Below are positions 55,912 to 64,000 of a DNA stretch of 64,000 nucleotides, in pieces. Both the position numbers and the translations under genes were made by a program. Below the pieces are notes generated by a model. It was given only the letters and a program-made list of their open reading frames with translations. It ran no database searches and had not been told where the DNA came from. How positions within the stretch are numbered: the stretch's first letter is position 1; the number at the start of each line of letters is the position of its first letter. Origin of the DNA: Setomelanomma holmii (taxonomy: Eukaryota; Ascomycota; Dothideomycetes; Pleosporales; Phaeosphaeriaceae); NCBI GenBank assembly GCA_010015745.1, contig ML978166.1, forward strand, positions 186,001 through 250,000, written 5' to 3'.

Positions 55912-57265
55912 TCACTTATGGTCGACAGCAACGACAAATTGCACTCCAGTGAGCAACTCTTCGCGGTCGATATCACTCATCTTCATACTACTCTCACTCC
56001 GAGCCGAGCTTTGTCCTGACCTGAGAGACATCTGGTCGCGAATGTTGTGGACCCACGAATCGACTGATGGCTCTCGTGCTAGTCCGCGCAATGTAGGCAG
56101 ACAGCAAGCGATGATGCCAAGGGATACCTCGAGGATATTCCAGAAAAGTGATGTAGTAATCAACACTGTTTTCGAGTTAGTATTGCAGAATGATTGTGGT
56201 AATGAACGGTCCACGTACGATCCTGATCGAGCGAGACATCGAAGCCGACTTGGCGGGCCCAAATGTCCCAAATCATGCGAATCAGCGACGCAATCGTAGC
56301 CCTAACAGTGTCAGCACACTCCACGAAGTTGCAATTCCGAGAGCAAGCTCACAGCGTGCCCAACAAGAATACCAACAACACACCAAATTTCTTCTCAAAT
56401 GGCAGCTTCAGCCCCCAAATCTGTGCTCATCAGTATCTTGAAGACTTGCTTATGCATGTGAGAATAGCTTAACACGGGAACTGGCATCACCAGAATCAGC
56501 ACATCGCTCACAAAATCCGCGACCGCGAACGAAAAGAACAACTCGAGCGTATCCACGCAGTTCTCAATCAAACTTATTGCACTCGTCCACCACGCGCTAA
56601 AGTTTCCTTTACACGCAAACATGAACGCGAAGAGAAATCCCGTGGTCCACAACAGGATGACACCGAGCATGCTGAGGTAAAGTAGATTCTGTGCATTGCG
56701 AAGGTTGGTCTTGTCGACGACGAAAATCCGCCGGTAAAAAAGGAGGACACTGGCTTTGATAGCGCCGAGGGTCGGGACGGATAGGACGAGAAAGACGTAT
56801 TGGAGCTTTTTCAAGTATCAGCGTGAAGATGTAAGCTTGACTGAGGGGAAGGCGCACGCGAGCTACAATGATAATTTTGTCGTTTGACGTGTCGAGTGCT
56901 GTGCGAGTGACTAATGGTGCGGTGATGGGTGTTGGGTATGCAAGGGCCTTTTGCGCTACGCCTGGTGAGGTGGTCAGTTGTTGTTCTTCGCGAGAAGCAG
57001 GAATAATGTTGAAGTCACTTACCGATGAAGAGGGTGCTTGCGAGACCGCAGGATAGCAGCTGAGACTTCAGTGAGCGGTTTTGTCGATCGGTACAAGAGG
57101 TGAGGTAAGTACCAGCGAAGCAAAGCAAAACCAGTCGTCAGCTTGTAGTGACTGGCGACGTGTTCTTCGAGCTAAGATTCTTAGGAAGACGACCGCGATG
57201 TCAATAGCGAGCATCGTTGCGGTGACTCCGACCACAGTCGCTGGAGACTGTGTTGGCATCAACAT
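55912..57265 (-). CDS. PTH11-like / rhodopsin-domain seven-TM protein
   Basis: Seven exons: 57265-57113, 57059-57023, 56961-56867, 56805-56476, 56420-56353, 56301-56219, 56165-55912; introns 51-61 bp; all phases agree; 339 residues. TM helices seen in TMLAIDIAVVFLRIL (with ADDWFCF after it), LQYVFLVLSVPTLGAIKASVL (shown in part), MLGVILLWTTGFLFAF and FGVLLVFLLGTLATIASLI. Family signatures: RRIF, CVDTLELFFSFAVADFVSDV, MPVPIWGLKLP and SLFWNILEVSLGIIACCLP. The fungal rhodopsin-domain family (PF20684-type) includes Pth11-related receptors. The extracellular CFEM domain is absent. The C-tail is Ser-rich. It adjoins the P450/UstYa/nitrilase group but may be unrelated. Confidence 0.85.
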
Positions 57266-58383
57266 CTTGGAGGAGGTGCTTGTCCACGACGATTGCGACG
57301 TAAGCGTTTTTCGACGAGTTTATCGATGTAAGATATCAGATGCGAGGTCTAAGCCTTAATCCGTTGAGATCTAGTTGCTACGGGTCAAATACGTGTGTCG
57401 TATCTGCCGTGAACATCATATTGCCACTCCCAGGTTCGGAAGACGTATAACATTTTGAACCCCGAGAATTCTCTTGTCTAGTCCATTGAAGACGATAACG
57501 GGAAATGGTGCTGCTCGTGATTGTGGTCCGTGATGGGTCGCGACATGGTATCGACAACATGATGCCAGGGTGCATTTTACTGTCGCTGGATATAACGAGC
57601 ATGGGTATTTCAACTGATCGATCTTGCGAGAGCCGTTTGGGTTTGCTCACTTTGGCAGGTTGCAGTTTTGGAAGTGATGCGCTCATAATCCCGAATCGTT
57701 CTCGCATGATGATCTATGGTTCATCAGTATCCATTCTGTCATCGCATCGGGCTATCTTTATCCACTTCTTACCACAAGAAGCCCTGTAGTACTTTCCGTA
57801 TCTTACACTTTCGGAGTAGTGTGATCCTTCATCACTAGGTGTAAGCTTGTGCTTGGTTGGCGCATGCAATCATAAGCGTTTATATTGCGGCGCAGGCAAA
57901 GCTTGACCATGACAGGGTAGTCCTTAGTGAATGCTTGATTCCCGAAAATATATTGGAAGTGCCGTCATGGATGCTCCAACGCTCTTCGCATTCACTGTCG
58001 CTTGGCTGCGTGATTTACCTCACACCCGACGTGCAGCGAGAACGCTGACTTTCTTATATCGGGCACTAAGCGTACCTCTCAATCCCAGCATCAGCTTCCA
58101 CGATTATCTTGAAGGGTTCGAAGGTGCCTTTCATCAAAAGATATTCACCGATTCGGGTCGCGGTGGCATCAGCTGCTGTGCCCCGCCTGCGCGTTTCACA
58201 AGCATTTTCCCAACCTCACAGGCCCTCGCCGTTTGCGCTGATATAGATCGGCAGTCGCAGGTATACCCTCTGGGAAGCGGCGCAGCGAGGCTGTACAATG
58301 TTTTGGTCGTCCAAGGACGGTGAAAGTCGAAGCGCTTGATTGACTGTATTTGTCCTCGTCAAGTGCTTCTCAAATACTCAACC
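57266..58383. other. Intergenic, nothing recognised
   Basis: 1.1 kb between divergent receptor and P450 genes. Frames such as 57378-57707 (minus) and 57931-58323 (plus) show no family features. Confidence 0.45.
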
Positions 58384-59996
58384 ATGACGAACCTCACTTT
58401 ACTGCTGCTCACCGGACTCGTAGCATTTGTCCTCTTGCGAAACGTGTACCGCCGTATTATCCGCCGCAACCGAGCGCGTCGCAATGGGTGCGTAGCTCCG
58501 CCGCGATATCACCACAAAGACCCAATCTTTGGGTTCGATCTCTTCGTAAAGTACATGGACGCCCTCAAGGCGGAGAACTTCCTCGACTTCAATAAGCAGA
58601 TGTTTGATAAATTTGGAAAGACCTTCGAGACCAACGTTCTTGGAACACGAACATATCGCACGATCGATCCCGAGGTAAACAAAGCTGTATTCATAACATA
58701 TGCGACGAGATTTGGACTCCAACCCCTCCGATACGAGGTTGCGAAGCATCTCTGGGGCAATGGGATCATAGTGGTGGATGGAGAGCATTGGAAGCATGGC
58801 CGAGCCTTGATGAGGGGCAGTTTCGAGGTTGTTCACCTTGCCAACTTTGACCGCCTCAGGGCTCATGTCGATGTTTTCATAAACCTCTTGCCCAAGGATG
58901 GCTCGACCGTAGATCTCATGCCACTCTTCCAGCGACTGGTGAGTAGCAGCAGAAACACGAGAGGGCAGTGGTTGACTATGTCAGATCCTCGACACTTCGA
59001 GCGAATTCATCTTTGGAGAAGCAATGAGTGCTCTCGAAGATCCCAGTTTTAGTACAGGTTTCACGGAAGCATTTGCCTATGCGCAAAAAGGCACAGCAAT
59101 ACAATCAATGTTGAAGAAATTGAAGGTTCTCCATCGCGATGAAAAGTGGTGGCAGGCTTGCAAGACGATCACCGATTACGCGGATAGGCACGTAGAGAAA
59201 GCACTGCAGCGTTTGAGCGAAAGAGAAAGCTCCGAAAAAATCGATAGCGATAGCAAGCTCCAATCGCGACTACGTTTGGTCGACGAGATGGCCAAGGACA
59301 CGCAGGACAGGCTCACACTACATTCCCATATCATCAGCGTGTTCAGTCCGGCACACGACGGCGCAACTATCACCTTGACCAACGCAATGTTCCACATCGC
59401 GAGACATCCAGCAGTCTGGGACCGGCTTCTTCAAGAGCTTACACCGACCAAGCACCAGAGCCTCACCTATGAGCTTCTCAACTCGTACAAGTATCTCGCG
59501 CATGTGCTGAAGGAGAGTGAGTCCTTCCCCTTACCATACATAATGTAAAGAACATGGCTGATGACGTCGTGCTTCAGCCCATCGTATCACGCCCATCGCA
59601 ACTATCAACCAGCGCCAATGTCTCAAAACCACTATTCTCCCCTGCGGAGGTGGTGTAGATGGCAAGTCACCGCTCTACGTTGAGAAAGGCGACAACCTGG
59701 AGTTCAACTACCGCACTATGATGCGCGATAAAACCTTCTGGGGCGAAGACGCAGATGATTTTGTTCCAGAACGTTGGGAGCGCATTCGACCAACATGGGA
59801 GTACACGCCATTTGGTGGCGGACCTCGCATTTGCCCGGGCCAACGCCTGGTGTTCACCGAGACAGTTTACGTTCTCGTGACTCTACTACGCAGCTTTGAG
59901 AAGGTGGAGAATCGAGATCCTGTCTGGGAGTGGAAAGAAGAGATGAGGATGACGTTTCAGAGTAAGAATGGATGCTTGGTGGGTCTCATTGCGTGA
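58384..59996 (+). CDS. Cytochrome P450 (CYP52-like E class)
   Basis: Three exons: 58384-58938, 58985-59516, 59578-59996; introns 46 and 61 bp; 501 residues. N-terminal anchor LLLLTGLVAFVLL, then the family start DPIFGFDLF and FGKTFETNVLGTRTYRTIDP; HWKHGRALMRGSF; DTSSEFIFGE; I-helix region FSPAHDGATITLTNAMFHIARHP (shown in part) where A/G-x-D-T-T is replaced by AHDGAT; ExxR as KETHRI created by the second splice; heme-binding FGGGPRICPGQR with Cys448. Resembles the alkane/fatty-acid hydroxylase-type P450s of fungi. ER membrane enzyme needing CPR. Next to UstYa2 and nitrilase, so a tailoring role is possible. Confidence 0.93.
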
Positions 59997-60356
59997 AACC
60001 AAATGGGAGAATGACATTAGTGTATATCTGGTCGGATGTGTCACAGGTCTTCCTTCGCATCCTTTTCAACCGTACTCAAACGGGTGAACGTGAGGCGTAT
60101 GGAGAAACTAAGGATCGCACAAACACTGCTTGTGAACGCATCACCAGAACGATCCAAAATATGTGTGTGTATACCGTCAAGCTTATTGATATCTCACCAG
60201 GCAGTCCAATGTATAGTTGAAAAATTCTGGTAGTATATGTGTAAATATCGTTGTTCTATTGCAATCGCTAGGACTTATCACAGCTCAATGTCAGCCAACT
60301 GAAATGGAACCGGTGAGCCTCTCTTCAGTTTTATCAATGCTCAGAAGATACAGCGT
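59997..60356. other. Convergent spacer, nothing recognised
   Basis: 360 bp; no supported frame. Confidence 0.45.
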
Positions 60357-60647
60357 CTATCTACGTCTCGACCTTCGATGGTACCCGACGGTACTGGGGC
60401 TACGATAGTCAGCGCTCGCTATAATATCAAGGTTTGGAGAGAAGAGCTTACCGCTTGCCGGGCATGCTGCAAGAGCAACATTTTCTGCGTTTTCAGTTGT
60501 AGTCTCGTCGGCTGATCGGAGTACTAAGCAATTGTGAGCAGAAATGAGTGTTTAGATACAAAGCGAAGTACCATTGGTTGGCCGCGCAAAGGCTATATTG
60601 AGGTACGAAAAAGCGATGATAAGGTGAGGAAGCATATTGAAGTGCAT
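60357..60647 (-). CDS. Candidate small secreted peptide (80 residues)
   Basis: Two exons: 60647-60572 and 60523-60357, 48-bp intron (GTACTT..CTTAG), 80 residues. Signal peptide MHFNMLPHLIIAFSYLNIAFA, then an acidic segment (RSADETTTENAENVALAACP) and a basic C-terminus with dibasic sites (GYHRRSRRR). A 33-bp GTAAGC..ATAG segment (60419-60451) inside exon 2 could be a further intron; it is a multiple of three, so both forms keep frame. It lies between the P450 and the second UstYa gene. It is not repetitive, unlike known dikaritin precursors. A long plus-strand frame overlaps, which weakens the call. Confidence 0.35.
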
Positions 60648-61369
60648 GTTGTTCCTTTGGCGAGGACGGGCTGGAGGATCGTTGTGGAGGCTTTTAGCGA
60701 GAATGCGGGCGGACTGGACTTGACAGCTAGAGTAAGCACACAAGCAATAACTTATACTATGCCCTCCAGATTCATGAAGGACTCGCATCATGTAACTGTA
60801 GTGACTTCCGCAGTCGACGATCTCTGCCGCATCGCAATACGTGGCTCGGGAACTATACCTATGTTGAACATCATTGAATACATGCCGGTAACTAGCATTG
60901 AACGCCGAGATCAGCCAATGTGGCGAACAAAGTCATCAACCTCAGAACTAGCCGCACGTATGCCATTGGTCAGATTACGACAAATCCCATGTCCTAAATG
61001 GGAAGTGCTCGACATAACGCTCCGAGACGTGACGCTGCAATCAAGCCACGGGCATCATGGCTTTCCTTTCGTATCGCCTCAATGTATCGCATGGGTCATC
61101 ATTGACCGAATCGTATCAAACATGATCATCGACGAAGGATTTCAGCTTTACTGTACGTACAGAGGGCAGACTGGGGTCAACCTTACAAGATATCGGGGAT
61201 CAAAAACTTCGAGGCTAAGTTGCTGGTGTGTAGATCCTAGCGCTTGAGTAGTTTGGAGTCCATTTCATTTCTCGCATTCGGAAAATCATCTGATTTGAAG
61301 GCGATAGTATCAGCAGCTTTCATATGCGTCCGCATCAGACTCATACAATCTTCCACCGTGGACGAGAAA
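60648..61369. other. Intergenic with a long unassigned open frame
   Basis: The plus strand is open from 60534 to 61247 (about 237 codons) without an early ATG; its first ATG is near 60762 (MPSRFMKDSHHVTVV). The sequence is moderately protein-like but unrecognised, and could be a remnant gene or chance. Confidence 0.4.
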
Positions 61370-62353
61370 ATGGAGTCAAGAGAGAGCAGCACTAGTATCG
61401 ACATCGAAAGTTCGCGACCGCTGCTGGAAGACTCTCGCTTCGCTTCAAACAAGAGTTCCAACCATACCACAGCACCTCGTATCATTGTGTTGTGTTTTCT
61501 TCTCGTTGCCAATGTCGCCTTCTTCTTGGCTGCTCTCGCAGAATCCTCCCGGCATCACACTAACGAGCGGCTCTTGACATATTGTGCGTGCACCTTCCCC
61601 TTAGTATGGACAAGACGTTGACAATCTTAGCCCCGGCATCTACAATAACGCAATATATTCCAACCAAACATCGCGAAACAAATGAGACGTCATACAGCCC
61701 ATTGGCCGGAAACCCTACCAAGGAAAACATCGAGGCATGGGAAGAACTCATTCAACGTAAGCGCTCGGATTGAAGTCACTGATCAATTACTGACAACATG
61801 AAGCGATGGTCTTCTCTGCGACGGAAAGTGACCTAGTCAAAGCAGGCGAGCCGCTCGACGCATCCGTTAGATTAGCAAAAGGCGGCTATGTAGCAGCACT
61901 TGGTGTATACCATGAGCTACACTGTTTGGTGCGCACTTAGCCCATATTTGAAGCTGGATTCGGCTCACAGAAATGTAGCGACAACTCCGGCTCTTTCTAT
62001 ACAGCGACGTTTTGTACCCCAACCTCACTACCGATAACATTCGATACCTGCAAGGCCATCTGGGTACGTCAATCTCTCATCCGAACTACCATTCTCCCTT
62101 TCTTCGAGAAGCTAACATAACACAAGGCCATTGTCTCGAAACCATACGCGTCTCACTCATGTGTTCTGCAGATACCAGCATGTACACATTCGAATGGGTA
62201 CCTGAAGACCATGACAGGCCGCACCCAAGATCTCACGCGGTGCGGAATTGTGTGAATTGGGATAAAGTGGAAGCATGGGCGAACGAGAGGAAAGTCCCTC
62301 TTGACCCGATGCTTATAAGACCGCAAGGAGAAGCAGAGCGCATACATTTGTGA
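61370..62353 (+). CDS. UstYa/DUF3328-family protein 2
   Basis: Five exons: 61370-61583, 61631-61756, 61804-61928, 61979-62063, 62127-62353; introns 47, 47, 50 and 63 bp; 258 residues. Membrane helix about 42-61 (IIVLCFLLVANVAFFLAALA). The two HxxHC motifs are YHELHC (H150-C154) and HLGHC (H182-C186); the second only forms when exons 4 and 5 are joined, which supports the model. Other family features: the YSPLAGNPTKENIEAWEELI block (in place of the usual VDxAW segment), LRQLRLFLYSDVLYPN, and SLMCSADTSMYTFEW. Likely acts in an oxidative step of a peptide pathway, in the secretory compartment. Only 37% or so of the usual core is preceded by the TM, as in the family. Confidence 0.9.
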
Positions 62354-62593
62354 GGTTTTCTCGAGAACTTCTGGTGTTGATAGTGCAAATGTGTAGGGGC
62401 AAGGCCGCAATTTCGAGCTCACGGCCGATGTTTCAGATTGGACCCGCAATTGGGTCATTGCTGAGAAAAAAGACTACGGTGCGGACTTCCGATATCTGAA
62501 TCTATGCGCCAAGCTATTCTTGTCGTTGATGAAATGAAGCAAAACACGGTCCTGCGTAAGTTCTTCGAAACCTGAACCACTCCGCAGAAGTCT

Positions 62594-63737
62594 CTATGCC
62601 TTTCCACACTCCACTCCGATAACACCATTTACTTTCTTCTCCGCTCCATTCTCCTTCGCAACTTCATCTGAGCCCTCCGGTCTGACATGCTTCTTCTCCC
62701 TCGTATCAACGCCTAGCCACAACAATTCTGGCCTAGAGTAATGGCCCACTCCGTCCACGAAATGTCTGACGCCAACAAGCATGTCCATGGGCAGTTCAGC
62801 GAAGATGAGGCCTTCCTGATCCGCTGGTATTGGTTTGGTCAATCTTCGGCCGTCTGGACCGTACACCGCTGAGTGGCCGCCGCCTGTCGGGCCGAACATC
62901 GGATTGCCTTCGGTCCGGTACGCTGTGACGCCCGTGGATGTCATGACGGATGTGCAATGTAGCACGAAGGTCGCGGTCTCAATGGCGTAGGATTGAGACA
63001 GTACCGCGCAGCCTGTGAATTGTCAGCGATCGTCCATTGAACCGAGTGCGAATCGCCTTGCGCAAACCCACCGTCTGCTGTCATGCTATACAAGCCCTCA
63101 CTTCCATCTTCGAATGGATGAATTGGCGGCCAAGCAGAAACATGAATCTGCTCCCTCAGGCTCATCGTATGGTACTTGAGCAGCGGCTGCATGTGTTCCC
63201 AGCATGCCAATGAGCCAACTTTCCCGACAGCCTCGATATCAGCAACATTGTTCAAGCTTGAGCCGCCTGCATCGCCGAATACTGTGCGCTCCATGTGCGT
63301 GGGCTTGAATTTCCTTCGCTTCATGACGATTTCGCCAGCGGAAGAAATGATACATTGCGAAATGTACAAGCTGTTGTGGCTGTTCTCCGAAAATCCAAGA
63401 ACAACGGCGATCTTGGAACTTCGTGCTGTAGCACAGATCTTATTCATGAGCGGGGAGTCGTATGAGAGGGAGTTCTTGATGTATTCCAGGGCCAAGGGAG
63501 GGTCAACCGGTCGCGCCCTGCACATCTCTGTTTTAGCTAAAGAGCCAAAAGATAGTCGCTTGCGACTCACCAGATCCATGCTGGATAACCACAGATCCAC
63601 ACTTCAGGAAATGCGATTAATTGGGCACCACCACTCGCTGCTTCTTGGATCAGTCGACATGTCTTTTCGACTGTGGCCTCAAGGTCGAACCAAACAGGCT
63701 CGTGCTGCGTGACTGCGACTTTTACAATGCCGGACAT
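62594..63737 (-). CDS. Nitrilase-family carbon-nitrogen hydrolase
   Basis: Three exons: 63737-63571, 63517-63072, 63012-62594; introns 53 and 59 bp; 343 residues. [20 protein letters not shown] start; the catalytic triad is Glu45 ([11 protein letters not shown]), Lys near 127 ([16 protein letters not shown]) and Cys161 ([12 protein letters not shown]). Branch-1 type nitrilase (aliphatic/cyanide-hydratase group) that converts R-CN to acid or amide; also [14 protein letters not shown] near the C-terminus. Natural substrate unknown. Transcribed toward UstYa2. Usual length for the family; the last 40 residues are charged and variable. Confidence 0.93.
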
Positions 63738-64000
63738 CTTGGAATGGCAGTACTTTTCGAGGCAAAGGGTTAGGACATGCGGAGCTTCACTAGCTCGTAC
63801 ACAGCTTCATATATGTTTTGGACCCTGCATTCGGCCCGCGCACCTCTCGTAGATCTGTCGGAAATGTTCCGTCCTTAAGAGTATCCTTATCTGCGAGTCG
63901 CCTTCAGCCTCGATGTCCATGCCAAGAAAGGTGATTCAAATGACCGATTTAGGGCAAGATGCCGTTTCGGCGAAGACATCGGCATCTAAATTGCGCTATA
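63738..64000. other. Upstream of nitrilase to window end
   Basis: 263 bp, no gene recognised; probable nitrilase promoter. Confidence 0.5.

Noticed and set aside
60534..61247. Long plus-strand open frame of about 237 codons
   Set aside because: No ATG near its start, no recognised domain, and it overlaps a minus-strand model with a signal peptide; noted only as open sequence.
1..64000. CRISPR array, rRNA operon, bacterial operon or virus-like genes
   Set aside because: No spaced direct repeats, no rRNA-like sequence, and spliceosomal introns throughout show a fungal nuclear genome.

Overview
The window is nuclear DNA of a filamentous ascomycete (Pezizomycotina). Genes carry several short introns (about 45-105 bp) with GT..AG ends and CTRAY-like branch sites, and the families are typical of moulds: HET-ankyrin, hybrid histidine kinase, Zn2Cys6 factor, UstYa/DUF3328, PTH11-like receptor, DUF2985 and GT90. 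The mix suggests a Dothideomycete, possibly Capnodiales/Mycosphaerellales; that placement is inference. Coordinates below come from spliced models built by eye, and most exon joins were checked for phase.

Region 1 (1-10.5 kb) is accessory and decayed. It holds a broken HET-ankyrin gene with near-identical 105-bp repeats, a dead Mutator-like transposon with 26-bp terminal inverted repeats and eight in-frame stops of C-to-T type, a broken ubiquitin-protease-like gene, and small lineage-type genes. Region 2 (11-29 kb) is mostly housekeeping and signalling: the Rab GAP Gyp7, an Mso1-like Sec1-binding protein, several unrecognised proteins, a DUF2011-like protein and a 1179-residue GAF hybrid histidine kinase.

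Region 3 (30-34 kb) is the most interesting part. A secreted 254-residue precursor with seven Lys-Arg sites, Tyr-Gly modules and Met-rich repeats lies divergent from a UstYa/DUF3328 protein. This is the arrangement of fungal RiPP (dikaritin-like) loci. Region 4 (34-55.5 kb) is core genome: SEN15, a GPI-type secreted protein, a DUF2985 membrane protein, a large Zn2Cys6 factor, a cytosolic GH85 ENGase head-to-head with ERD2, the M1 aminopeptidase APE2 and a GT90/CAP10 protein.

Region 5 (55.9-63.7 kb) looks like a second specialised-metabolism neighbourhood: PTH11-like receptor, cytochrome P450, a small secreted peptide candidate, a second UstYa protein with both HxxHC motifs, and a nitrilase. 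The two UstYa loci could be separate pathways or parts of one dispersed pathway. Several genes in the first half carry single nonsense or frameshift lesions, which could be real decay or assembly error. No rRNA, convincing tRNA, CRISPR array or virus-like gene was seen.
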